61,620 bases of DNA from an uncultured Dehalococcoidia bacterium (GCA_913049785.1 CAJWXP010000011.1:1-61620), one strand, 5' to 3'. Positions 32,026 to 40,380 are shown, numbered from the stretch's first letter. Translations and numbers: made by a program. Notes: generated by a model from the letters alone, not told the origin.

Positions 32026-32794
32026 GGCCAACCTTCTACATAGGCTTACACCTTCCATATCTAGCAAAGACGATACCAAATCTATGTTGAGTATCAATGT
32101 TCTATTGAAGAGGAAGTCATGTTTTGAAGTGGGGAATTGGATACTGGATTCCGGGGCTTTCACGCGCATCAGTTCTGGGAAAGGCCACTTGCCGATTGAC
32201 CAGTATGCTTCAGAGATTAACCGATGGAGTAAGTGCGGAAATTTACAGGCTGCGGTCAGTCAGGATTATATGTGCGAACAATTTATATTGGAAATAACAG
32301 GGCTGACTGTAGATGACCATCAACGCCTAACTATCGAAAGGTATGATGCCCTGATGGCTACAAACCCATCTGTTTATATACTTCCAGTTTTGCAGGGCTT
32401 CAAGCCAGAAGAATACCAATCGCATATTCAACAGTACGGTGAACGCCTTGCGCTCGGTGCTTGGGTAGGGGTTGGAAGTGTCTGTAAGCGGAACAAGTCA
32501 CCTATAGAGGTGCTGAAAGTATTACGCGCAATTAAGGAAGTACGACCAGACCTACAATTGCATGGGTTTGACTATCACACGGAAGGCATCCAGCGAGAGT
32601 CGTTCTTCATCAATCAGACTATGTTGGAGAAGATGCGCAAACACGCCATCATCATGCACCCCTTCCCCCGTATCGATGGTATCGCGCCAGAAGTCGACTT
32701 GGACTCCAGAGCACATTATTTTCAGCAGATCAACAACGGGTTGTTTATCAGGATGGCGCTTCTGAAGATGATGCTTCTGCCAGAAGGTGATTGA
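32022..32794 (+). pseudogene. DpdA-like (TGT-fold 7-deazaguanine DNA transglycosylase) gene, frameshifted and fused to a pyrB 3' end
   Basis: ATG 32022 opens MRPTFYIGLHLPYLAKTIPN, the DpdA-type N-terminus, but a TGA follows at 32088. The sense continues in the frame starting at 32084: ILDSGAFTRIS, SQDYMCEQFIL, PVLQGFKPEEYQSHI, GVGSVCKR and LHGFDYHTEG are the DpdA/TGT-like barrel motifs, with the likely catalytic Asp residues in LDSG and QDYMCE. From about residue 174 of that frame (about 32600) it becomes FFINQTMLEKMRK, IIMHPFPRIDGIAPEVD and NGLFIRMALL, the end of aspartate carbamoyltransferase. So it is a one-base frameshift plus an in-frame chimera; the DpdA SxDSMAW-type end is missing. Confidence 0.7.
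32600..32794 (+). pseudogene. pyrB: pyrB 3' fragment (aspartate carbamoyltransferase C-terminus)
   Basis: The last ~62 codons of the chimeric frame match the ATCase C-terminus: HPFPR (substrate-binding HPLPR loop), IAPEVD, RAHYFQQ and RMALL. In intact enzymes these follow the aspartate-binding domain. Here everything upstream is DpdA-like. The text GIQRES at the join resembles the RIQKER that precedes this part in pyrB, a possible microhomology. Confidence 0.7.
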
Positions 32795-32855
32795 CCAACA
32801 GTTGGGATTTCCGCTATCCACCTAGGTCCCAATCAGAGAAGAGGATATTGCTTAC

Positions 32856-32990
32856 ATGACGACGCCCAAAACCGTAACACCCCGCTATATTCCAATATTG
32901 AATATTCAATATTACTGCTTACGTATTGACGATGGTACCACGCTGGAAGCAGCATATACAATTAGTGTGACTGACCCCGCACGTCAGTAG
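32856..32990 (+). CDS. possible 44-aa ORF after the pyrB fragment
   Basis: AAGAGGA lies 8 nt before an ATG giving MTTPKTVTPRYIPILNIQYY and about 24 more residues. It sits where pyrC would follow pyrB, and its first seven codons could be a pyrC start that was then replaced. No family is recognised. It contains the palindrome at 32894-32913. Weak candidate. Confidence 0.25.
   Translation: MTTPKTVTPRYIPILNIQYYCLRIDDGTTLEAAYTISVTDPARQ
32894..32913. promoter_or_regulatory. 20-bp perfect AT palindrome
   Basis: AATATTGAAT followed by its exact complement, 140 bp before the first Rieske gene. It is a likely binding site for a dimeric regulator, or a chance AT palindrome. The rest of the 258-bp gap holds only the weak 44-residue frame. 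Confidence 0.45.
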
Positions 32991-33052
32991 GTTATTGCCT
33001 ATGGAACCAGGGGTTCGGTTAACCAGGTTAGCTTTAGGGGAGGGGATGAAAC

Positions 33053-34330
33053 ATGCTGTCACAAGAGGACAATGAACTTCTTTGCAGGGTAGGTCCTGGA
33101 ACACCCATGGGGACTCTGCTCCGTAGGTTCTGGACTCCCGCGATGTTGTCAGATGAACTACCAGGCCCCGACTGCGATCCCGTCCGAGTTCGCCTGCTGG
33201 GTGAGGACCTGATTGCTTTCCGCGACACCAACGGGAACGTTGGCCTCATCGACAACTACTGCCCCCATCGTCGCGCAAGCTTATTCTTCGGTCGAAACGA
33301 AGAATGCGGTCTACGCTGCGTCTATCATGGCTGGAAGTTTGACGTGAACGGCGACTGCGTTGACATGCCTTCCGAGCCTGCTGAGAGCAACTTCAAGGAC
33401 AAAGTACACATCACTGCATACCCCGTGCTGGATAAGGGCGGCATCATTTGGACCTACATGGGGCCCAAAGAGCTGACGCCAGAGATGCCGGGGTTTGAGT
33501 GGACAGACCTGCCCGACAGCCACTGGGTGGTGACGAAGCTGCTGTACGAGTCCAACTTCGTGCAGGCGGTCGAGGGAGAGATCGACACGGTCCACCTTGG
33601 GTTCCTGCACAGCAACCTGGATGTCGACGAGAAGGCAAAAACAGCAACCAGTTGGGTAGGGAAGTACGCGTACACCCCGCGCTGGTCCAACTTCCACGTG
33701 AAGACTACGGACTACGGCATACAGATTGGCGCGCAGAAACCCGTAGAAGAGGACAGCTACTACTGGCGTATCGCTCAGTGGCTCACCCCCTACTACACCA
33801 TGATCCCCAGGATGCCCGGCACTGCGGTGCGCGTTGGGATGTGGGTACCCATGGACGATGAGCACACCTGGATAATGCTGGTTGCGTACCACACTGATCG
33901 CCCACCTGAACCAGAGGAGAATGCTACCCAAGAAGTCCTGATGCTGCAGAAGACTGTAGACAGGAAGACATGGCTTCCAGAGGCACGGATGGAGAATGAC
34001 TTCTTCATCGATCGTGAGTTGCAGAAGACAACCAGCTTCAGCGGGATCCCTCGCGGATTCGGCAGGTCCCAGGATGCAGCGATGGTGGAGAGCATGGGGC
34101 CGATTACTGACCGGACCCATGAGCATCTCGGCACCACAGACAGGGGCATCATCGGGATGCGCAACCACCTTCTTCGTGCGGTCAAAGACCTGCAGGAGGG
34201 GATTGAACCCTATGCAGCGAACAACGGAAGAGTCTATCAGGTGCGATCTGCGGCGGCTCTGCTGCCCCGTTCCGTAGCGTTTGAGGACGATCCAGCGACG
34301 AGAAAAGAATTATTCGTTGAGCCTAAGTAG
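33053..34330 (+). CDS. Rieske non-heme iron oxygenase, alpha subunit (phthalate-dioxygenase-like), copy 1
   Basis: Ring-hydroxylating or demethylating oxygenase of 425 residues. The Rieske cluster ligands are C70-x-H72 (CPHR) and C89-x2-H92 (CVYHGW). The mononuclear iron site is QAVEGEIDTVHLGFLH with H181 and H186, the bridging acidic residue being D178. AGGGGAGGGG precedes the ATG. No small subunit, ferredoxin or reductase gene is next to it, so electrons must come from elsewhere. A paralogue with nearly identical motif positions follows 67 bp downstream, so the two are probably co-transcribed. Substrate unknown. Confidence 0.92.
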   Translation: MLSQEDNELLCRVGPGTPMGTLLRRFWTPAMLSDELPGPDCDPVRVRLLGEDLIAFRDTNGNVGLIDNYCPHRRASLFFGRNEECGLRCVYHGWKFDVNGDCVDMPSEPAESNFKDKVHITAYPVLDKGGIIWTYMGPKELTPEMPGFEWTDLPDSHWVVTKLLYESNFVQAVEGEIDTVHLGFLHSNLDVDEKAKTATSWVGKYAYTPRWSNFHVKTTDYGIQIGAQKPVEEDSYYWRIAQWLTPYYTMIPRMPGTAVRVGMWVPMDDEHTWIMLVAYHTDRPPEPEENATQEVLMLQKTVDRKTWLPEARMENDFFIDRELQKTTSFSGIPRGFGRSQDAAMVESMGPITDRTHEHLGTTDRGIIGMRNHLLRAVKDLQEGIEPYAANNGRVYQVRSAAALLPRSVAFEDDPATRKELFVEPK

Positions 34331-34397
34331 TTTGCGCTTCTAAATTGTAGGTCAACCATAATGAGAAGGATGCTAATAATGGAAGGGGAAAACACCT

Positions 34398-35699
34398 ATG
34401 TTGCCAGAAGCTGAAAACGATCTGATCTGTCACACTGGCCCAGGGACTCCTATGGGAGAGGCCCTTCGCAGATATTGGCTTCCATGCCTCCTCATCACAG
34501 ACCTACCGGAGAACGATGGGGAGCCTGTCCGCGTGAAGATACTGGGCGAGGAACTCATCGCCTTCCGGGACACCGATGGAAAGGTGGGACTCATCAACGA
34601 GCGATGCCCCCACCGTGGCGCTTCCTTGTTCTTTGGCATTAACCAGGAATGCGGAATCATGTGCATCTACCATGGTTGGAAGTTTGACGTGAACGGCGAC
34701 TGCGTCGACATGCCTTCTGACCTACCAGGCAGCATTTTCAAGGACAAGGTACACATCAACTCCTATCCGTGTATAGAGTCGGCTGGCATGGTCTGGACGT
34801 ACATGGGCCCGATTGACAAGAAGCCAGCGGAACCTGACCTCATCTTCAACCGGCTTCCAGTAAACCAGGTCATCGCCACCAGAGTGCCCGTGTACTGCAA
34901 TTACGTGCAGAGCATTGAGGGGAACATAGACCCCTCCCATCTCGGTACCCTGCACAGACGCATTGTGGATTGGACACTGGAGACGGATGACACCGACCGA
35001 CCGGGGACGCCGTCCCCCAACCTTCGTTCCTACATTCTGGCGAAGTACCCCTACTCAGAAATACAGGTGCAGGACACGGCCTATGGCTTCCGTGTCATGG
35101 GAATACGGCCCACGGATGCCGGTAATAGACACATTCGCATCACAACCCACGTGATGCCGGTCTGCAGCATGATCGGAAGCCCCGGCAGAGCTGGAGGTGC
35201 CTTCATTATCGTTCCCGTAGATGATGAGAACTGCATGCGGTTCTTTGTACGTCACAACCCCGATCGACCATTCTCGAACCCAGAGCGCGAGAGCACTCTT
35301 GCTGAGAACATGATGATGGACCCCACCAACCCCAAAATACGGCTCAAGCGGGCGGACAACGACTACATGCTAGACCGTAGGGTACAGAAAACAACCATTC
35401 TAGCCGGTATCACACCGAACGCTGAGCAGGACTACGCAGTCACTGAAAGTATGGGGCCCATTTATGATAGGAGTCATGAACACCTGTATGCCGCTGATGG
35501 GGGCATCATTCGCTTTAGGCAGATCATGGTCAGTGCCGCCAAGGGCATTAGAGAGGGAATCGACCCGCCAGGCCTTGACCCCTCAATCCCGTTCCACCTC
35601 ATCAGATCAGAGGAGACGATTGTGAAGGCGGATGACGATCCGTGGTTGGCCGGAGCCGACGCTGGAGAGTCAGCCAAACCCGGCGAACGAATCTGGTAA
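34398..35699 (+). CDS. Rieske non-heme iron oxygenase, alpha subunit, copy 2
   Basis: Paralogue of the gene just upstream, 433 residues. The motifs fall at the same positions: C70/H72 (CPHRGASLFFG), C89/H92 (CIYHGW), H181 and H186 in QSIEGNIDPSHLGTLH. The two proteins share long identical blocks such as KFDVNGDCVDMPS but differ in the catalytic domain, suggesting duplication followed by a change in substrate. Membership of the phthalate/vanillate-type single-subunit group is likely. No dedicated reductase is adjacent. Confidence 0.92.
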   Translation: MLPEAENDLICHTGPGTPMGEALRRYWLPCLLITDLPENDGEPVRVKILGEELIAFRDTDGKVGLINERCPHRGASLFFGINQECGIMCIYHGWKFDVNGDCVDMPSDLPGSIFKDKVHINSYPCIESAGMVWTYMGPIDKKPAEPDLIFNRLPVNQVIATRVPVYCNYVQSIEGNIDPSHLGTLHRRIVDWTLETDDTDRPGTPSPNLRSYILAKYPYSEIQVQDTAYGFRVMGIRPTDAGNRHIRITTHVMPVCSMIGSPGRAGGAFIIVPVDDENCMRFFVRHNPDRPFSNPERESTLAENMMMDPTNPKIRLKRADNDYMLDRRVQKTTILAGITPNAEQDYAVTESMGPIYDRSHEHLYAADGGIIRFRQIMVSAAKGIREGIDPPGLDPSIPFHLIRSEETIVKADDDPWLAGADAGESAKPGERIW

Positions 35700-35759
35700 C
35701 CAATGAGTCAAAGGACTACCTCGATGTGTCCGGAAAGTCGTTCGCGTAGCAGTATTGCG

Positions 35760-36683
35760 TTACTGCTCTGATAACGCGAAGGACCTACCGGACGTCTGGT
35801 CAGGGTCTGGCCTGTACACGTAGCTCTGACCGGGGTCCAACCGTTCCAGGTAGAGGACTTCCTCATGGTCCCCGAACCGGATCGTTAACGAGTGCCATAT
35901 GTTGTCTGACAACGCCAAAGACACATTGCCCTGACTATCGGTGTTACTTGCCCCAATGCCTGCAACGTGCACATACGCATCGGCAACAGGTGCACCTTGG
36001 TGGTCAAGGATCAGCAGCGTTGAGGTCTTGGGTGGAGACAGACGGTTGCGAATGCCGTTGAGCACTCGCTTCACGATGCCGACCCGAGGTGGGTCCGGGA
36101 TCATGGCCAATACGTCTTTTTCGTATGACCCACTGCGTTTCGGTGTTCGCCAATCCGGTCCGTATTTGGTTGCCAGGTACTCTTCCGGGGGGTTGGGGAC
36201 GTGATGCTTCTGCCCCAGGAAATCGATCTCTTTCAACTCAGTGAAAAGCGCGATGGGGAAACGCTTGGGCGGCCAGTGCAGGATCGATCCATCGTTAATG
36301 TGAAAGCATTCCCAGTCAATCCTGACATCGGACTTCAGGAGCAGGACGTACGTGAAGCTGCTGGTCTGTTCTACCTTGGTGCTGAATCCCCGCTCAGTGA
36401 ACGTGGCAACAACCCGGTCAACAACCCCGTTGACGGAATCGTTGGTGAGGCCGTGCAGGCCGATGATTGAACCGATATCGATGTCGTCATCCCACGCCAT
36501 GATGGCACTGTCTCTGACCGCTCCAAGGCATGTTCCCTGCCGGAGGAAGAAGACCACGCCGAGCTCATCCATGATCTCCTTGGCTTCCCTTAGGACATTC
36601 TCGGCGGAGGAAACATCGAGAGGCGCTAGAGAGTTCATTGCCTTATCTATTGCTTCCCTGTCACCTGTCTCCCTGGGTTCCAT
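35760..36683 (-). CDS. LicD-family nucleotidyltransferase-fold protein with a carboxypeptidase-regulatory-like C-terminus
   Basis: The N-terminal 220 residues have the LicD/fukutin signature FFLRQGTCLGAVRDSAIMAWDDDIDIG, where DDDID is the metal site, and later YLATKYGPDW. LicD proteins transfer phosphocholine or similar groups to surface glycans. A basic linker leads to a beta-sandwich of about 80 residues (STLLILDHQGAPVADAYVHV, then SDNIWHSLTIRFGDHEEVLYL) like a carboxypeptidase regulatory domain. The protein has no signal peptide. It stands alone between oxygenase and amidase genes, on the opposite strand to the oxygenases. Confidence 0.75.
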   Translation of the reverse strand: MEPRETGDREAIDKAMNSLAPLDVSSAENVLREAKEIMDELGVVFFLRQGTCLGAVRDSAIMAWDDDIDIGSIIGLHGLTNDSVNGVVDRVVATFTERGFSTKVEQTSSFTYVLLLKSDVRIDWECFHINDGSILHWPPKRFPIALFTELKEIDFLGQKHHVPNPPEEYLATKYGPDWRTPKRSGSYEKDVLAMIPDPPRVGIVKRVLNGIRNRLSPPKTSTLLILDHQGAPVADAYVHVAGIGASNTDSQGNVSLALSDNIWHSLTIRFGDHEEVLYLERLDPGQSYVYRPDPDQTSGRSFALSEQ

Positions 36684-36710
36684 CGTTTCCTCCGTGGTAT
36701 GTGCTGCTGG

Positions 36711-38144
36711 TCAGTTAGCTAGTTCCGGGGAGGCGTTGTCCCACCCTGAGATCTTCTCGTACTGCGCTGCTGCTTGGAGGAGCAACGCCTCTTCAAATGG
36801 TCTGCCGATGAGCTGCAAACCTACAGGCAGCCCCTCTGATGTGAGGCCGCAGGGAACCGTGATGGTTGGCAGGCCCGTAGCGTTGGAGACATGGGTGTTG
36901 TGGCCAAGATAGAGGTCCCCTGCCCCGGACACTCGTAGCGGATGTTCTTTGCCCGAGATCATAGTTGTTTCTTCGCCGATGCGTCGAGGCGAGAACGCCA
37001 TCGTCGGTGTGGCAATGATGTCGACGTCTTGCAGGACCTGAGCAAACTCGTCTTCGATTAGTCGCTGGACCTTCAGCGCCTTAGCGTAGTCGCGACCGAG
37101 CGAGAACTGGCTGGCCAACATGCGGCTGGCCAACTCAGGACTGTAGTCCTCTCTGTGGTCCTTGAGCATCTGCTCGTGGGCGATGAAGGAGTCTGCACCC
37201 GTGCCCGCTCGCACTAATTCCATGTACTTCAGCGTAGAGAACTCCACGTCCGACACGTGGGCTCCCATCTCTCCTAGGGAGGCGATTGCTTTGCGAACTG
37301 CTGCATCGACTTCAGCGTCAACCAGGTCGAAATAGTAGTTCGTCGGCACTCCGATTCGGATATTCGCGATGGGCTCACCAAATCGGCTGGTGTAGTCGGG
37401 AACATCAATGGGCACCGTGCTTGGGTCCGCGGGGTCGTTCCCGGCCAGGATTTGCAGCATGACAGCGCAATCAGCTACAGAGCGGGTCATGGGGCCGATG
37501 TGGTCGCCGTTGTGGCTGGTCACCTGGATACCCCGCTGGCTCACTCGACCGAACGTAGGCTTCAGGCCGACAAGGCCGCAGTACGATGCCGGGATGCGCA
37601 CAGACCCAGCCAGGTCAGTCCCGAGCGATGCGTGGGTCACGCGGGCGGCAACGTTAGCAGCGCCACCGCCGCTTGAGCCGCCGGGGATGCGCTCAACATC
37701 CCAGGGGTTGTGTACGGCGCCATAGTGGGGGTTCTCTGACGTGCCTCCGGCAGCGAACTCATGGAGGTTCTCTTTGCCGATGATGATGGCCCCTGCCTGC
37801 TTACACGCCGTTACTGCAGCAGCATCGTCCTGAGGAACATAGTCTCTCAGGACTTTCGACCCCACCGTTGTGCGAATCCCCTTCGTGGCGAGGTTGTCTT
37901 TGATACCGATGGGTATACCGTCCAAAGGCCCTCGATACTCGCCGACCTTGATGGCTTTTTCTCGCTCCTTGGCATCCCGGCGGGCATCGTCTGCAAGCAG
38001 GGTGATGAAGCTATTCAGCACGGGCTGCAGCCTCTCCGCCTGGGCCAGAGCTGCGTCAACAACCTCCACGGGAGAGACCTCTCTGCTCTGAATGAGGGGG
38101 GCTAGCTCAGTAATGGAGAGGTGATTGAGTGAGTCTGTGCTCAT
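36711..38144 (-). CDS. amidase-signature hydrolase (GatA-like)
   Basis: 477-residue amidase. The catalytic triad is visible: Lys in GIPIGIKDNLATKG, the cis-Ser in PGGSSGGGAANVAA and the nucleophile Ser in GTDLAGSVRIPASYCG. The end VGLQLIGRPFEEALLLQAAAQYE is typical of the GatA group. A 65-residue protein overlaps its start by 4 bp, in the position of GatC. No gatB is present, so it may be a GatA paralogue acting on small amides rather than the tRNA amidotransferase; I therefore give no symbol. Confidence 0.88.
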   Translation of the reverse strand: MSTDSLNHLSITELAPLIQSREVSPVEVVDAALAQAERLQPVLNSFITLLADDARRDAKEREKAIKVGEYRGPLDGIPIGIKDNLATKGIRTTVGSKVLRDYVPQDDAAAVTACKQAGAIIIGKENLHEFAAGGTSENPHYGAVHNPWDVERIPGGSSGGGAANVAARVTHASLGTDLAGSVRIPASYCGLVGLKPTFGRVSQRGIQVTSHNGDHIGPMTRSVADCAVMLQILAGNDPADPSTVPIDVPDYTSRFGEPIANIRIGVPTNYYFDLVDAEVDAAVRKAIASLGEMGAHVSDVEFSTLKYMELVRAGTGADSFIAHEQMLKDHREDYSPELASRMLASQFSLGRDYAKALKVQRLIEDEFAQVLQDVDIIATPTMAFSPRRIGEETTMISGKEHPLRVSGAGDLYLGHNTHVSNATGLPTITVPCGLTSEGLPVGLQLIGRPFEEALLLQAAAQYEKISGWDNASPELAN

Positions 38145-38338
38145 GACTTGCTCGCGCCATCGTCAGGGTGCAGTAGGCGACCGGAGTAGACCTTAGAGAG
38201 GTCAAGCGCCTGCAGCTTCGCCGACTGGTCGGCGTATATCTGCACCTGTGGTACGGCTTTTTCCAGTTCCTCGTCGGTCATGTTCAGCCCGCCAAGCGAC
38301 TCGAGCATTGCCCTCAGCATTTCTTTGGTGACAGGCAT
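38141..38338 (-). CDS. small GatC-like partner of the amidase, 65 aa
   Basis: Helical acidic protein: MPVTKEMLRAMLESLGGLNM, then TDEELEKAVPQVQIYADQSA and LDLSKVYSGRLLHPD. Its length, helical start and final proline-containing tail recall GatC, but the sequence match is weak. GGAGG lies 5 nt before the ATG at 38338, making this start clear over the longer frame to 38416. Its stop overlaps the amidase start (ATGA), so the two are translated together and probably form a complex. Confidence 0.6.
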   Translation of the reverse strand: MPVTKEMLRAMLESLGGLNMTDEELEKAVPQVQIYADQSAKLQALDLSKVYSGRLLHPDDGASKS

Positions 38339-38474
38339 ATTCGCCTCCGAATGTGTGGTTGTTAGCCATCGCCCAGATTCGAGGCCATGATAGCCCCAGA
38401 TGGGGCGTTTCGCCATCAGGTCAACGTGATATGGTGGGGTGAAGATAACAATCCGCCATCCACAGGAGATATGT

Positions 38475-38984
38475 ATGGAAGTCTACGATGCGATCCACAC
38501 GGTCCTGGCGGTCCGAGAATTTCAGGACAAACCGGTGCCGGAATCTGTGTTGAACAAGATCATTGAGGCGGCCCGCCTTACGGCCAGCAGCAGAAACGGC
38601 CAACCCTGGCACTTCGTCATCGTTCAGAACCGCGACACACTAACGAAGTTGGGAGCATTGATGGGCTCTGGGCCGTACAACGCGCAGGCTGCGTTCGCCA
38701 TTGCTGTGGGTATCGATAAGTCGTCGCCCTTCGGCGTCTCTGATGCGGGTCGCGCCATCCAATCAATGGTCCTGACAGCGTGGGCTGAAGGAGTAGGGTC
38801 GAATTGGACTGGATGGTTAGGCATGCCCGAGGTGGAAAAGCTCTTGAACATCCCGGACACCATAGATGTCATTGCGGTAGTGCCGTTCGGGTACGATACC
38901 AAGGAGCGCACAGGGGGAAAGAAGAATCGTAAAGCCCTCTCAGAGATCGCCCACCGGGAGAAGTTCGGCCAGCCTTTCGCCTAG
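38475..38984 (+). CDS. nitroreductase-family flavoprotein
   Basis: FMN-dependent oxidoreductase of 169 residues. AVREFQDKPVPESVLNKIIEAARLTASSRNGQPWHF is the N-terminal FMN-binding block, GRAIQSMVLTAWAEGVGSNW lines the cofactor pocket, and AVVPFGY near the end precedes a Lys-rich KKNRK stretch. AGGAG precedes the ATG at 38475; an in-frame ATG at 38439 lacks support. It is divergent from the amidase pair. Substrate unknown (nitro compounds, quinones or flavin). Confidence 0.85.
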   Translation: MEVYDAIHTVLAVREFQDKPVPESVLNKIIEAARLTASSRNGQPWHFVIVQNRDTLTKLGALMGSGPYNAQAAFAIAVGIDKSSPFGVSDAGRAIQSMVLTAWAEGVGSNWTGWLGMPEVEKLLNIPDTIDVIAVVPFGYDTKERTGGKKNRKALSEIAHREKFGQPFA

Positions 38985-39263
38985 GGTCTGAACGAAGACC
39001 CGTGTAGCTACATTCGTTGATACGCGTATATGCCACGAATACCACAGCGCAAACATGCTTTTATATGGGGGACCATGGGAACGGCTAACATACCAGCGGC
39101 AGGGCGCTAAATCGTTGGTTCGCTGGGGGTGCTTTTCCTTTGTCTCAGCTACACGTCCTACCGATAGGGGTGGCAACTTCGTTATTAGTGGGAGACAATC
39201 GCCCGGATAAATCCCGATAGGGTACAGGGTCACCGGAGAATTCTCGTTGAAAGAGGTGTCCGG

Positions 39264-39878
39264 ATGAACTGGTTAGATTGGGTATTGCTGGCAATCATTG
39301 CGATAAGCGCATTCATGGGCATGAAAGTCGGACTTATTAGAGCAGCGCTTGGTTTTGTCGCCATGATCATTGGCTGGATTTTTGCGGGGCAGATCAGCGA
39401 CAAGGTAGGAGGGATCTTCGACAGCTCGCTCTCCAACGACACCATCGTCACAGTGACAACGTACGCGGTGCTGATGATCATCGCTATCATCATCTCCGGC
39501 TTCATTACCAAGATCATCAAGCCCATCATGGCCATCTTCACGCTTGGTCTTTCCAGCATGGTGGACAAGCTTGGTGGATTGGCTCTGGGCCTCTTGTTCG
39601 GCTTCGCCATTGTGGGGGTCGTGATCATCGCCGGGGCCAGGCTCACGTACGACTTCGATACGAGCGTGCTGGAGGACAAACTCCCGGGGCAGGTGAGCGA
39701 TCAGCTTCCAAAGATAGATGACGTCTCAGAAAAGCTAGAAACAGCCCTTTCGGAATCGACGATTGTGGAAACGACTGTAAACGTCCTTGATGTGCTGCCG
39801 GCGGGCGCGTTGGGCCTGGCGCCTTCGGACTTCGGCACGGCAATGGAGATACTGGACTTTGTTATCGAGCATAGGTAG
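39264..39878 (+). CDS. CvpA-family membrane protein
   Basis: 204-residue membrane protein. Helices are at about 5-20, 26-45 (LGFVAMIIGWIFAG), 64-84 (YAVLMIIAIIISGFI) and 101-126 (LGGLALGLLFGFAIVGVVII); the amphipathic C-terminal half is soluble. LDWVLLAIIAISAFMGMKVG is the CvpA opening. CvpA relatives are linked to colicin V production, cell envelope and biofilm traits, mechanism unclear. AGAGGTG precedes the ATG. The 279-bp gap before it (38985-39263) shows no gene, promoter or repeat that I can support. Confidence 0.85.
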   Translation: MNWLDWVLLAIIAISAFMGMKVGLIRAALGFVAMIIGWIFAGQISDKVGGIFDSSLSNDTIVTVTTYAVLMIIAIIISGFITKIIKPIMAIFTLGLSSMVDKLGGLALGLLFGFAIVGVVIIAGARLTYDFDTSVLEDKLPGQVSDQLPKIDDVSEKLETALSESTIVETTVNVLDVLPAGALGLAPSDFGTAMEILDFVIEHR

Positions 39879-39933
39879 GCTCAACATTGCGGATGTGATG
39901 CCCTAGCGGGCGTCGAAAATAGGGGAGGATGAG

Positions 39934-40380
39934 ATGGCGAAGATCAACAAAGTAGGACACGTGGTCCTGAGGGTGAAGAAGTGGGAAGAGAGCGTCCGGT
40001 TCTACTCAGAGGCGTTGGGCATGGAGACCGTGACCTGCAACCCCGAACGACATTCTGCGTTCCTCTCGTTCGGCACTCAGCACCATGACATAGGTCTGTT
40101 CCAGGCTGCGAACGAAGCGGAATACGGCGCTGCGGGCCTCAGCCACATCGCGTTTCAGATCGATGGCGGCATCGACGAGCTAAGAGAGCTACACGACAAG
40201 CTTGTAGCCTATGGCGCGGAGATCACGAACATCACTGAGCACTCCGTGACCAATAGCGTCTACTTCAAAGACCCCGATGGCAACCAACTTGAGATCTTCA
40301 GCGAGAAGATGCCGATGGAGGAGGCCAGGGAAGTCATGCGGAGCACTTCTGGTGGTGCCGGAGTTCCATTGACCCTCTAG
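39934..40380 (+). CDS. VOC-superfamily protein (catechol-dioxygenase/glyoxalase fold)
   Basis: 148 residues with two VOC half-modules. NKVGHVVLRVKKWEESVRFYSEALGM has the first metal His (H9), GLSHIAFQIDGGIDELRELHDKL a second His, and FKDPDGNQLEIFSE the C-terminal Glu. Such small proteins include extradiol dioxygenases and lactoylglutathione-lyase-like enzymes; with Rieske oxygenases nearby an aromatic or aldehyde substrate is possible but unproven. GGGGAGGATGAG precedes the ATG. Likely co-transcribed with the NHL protein downstream. Confidence 0.85.
   Translation: MAKINKVGHVVLRVKKWEESVRFYSEALGMETVTCNPERHSAFLSFGTQHHDIGLFQAANEAEYGAAGLSHIAFQIDGGIDELRELHDKLVAYGAEITNITEHSVTNSVYFKDPDGNQLEIFSEKMPMEEAREVMRSTSGGAGVPLTL

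Noticed and set aside
30325-33052. Intact prophage or integrative element
   Set aside because: No integrase, structural or replication genes, and no direct repeat of the tRNA 3' end was found.
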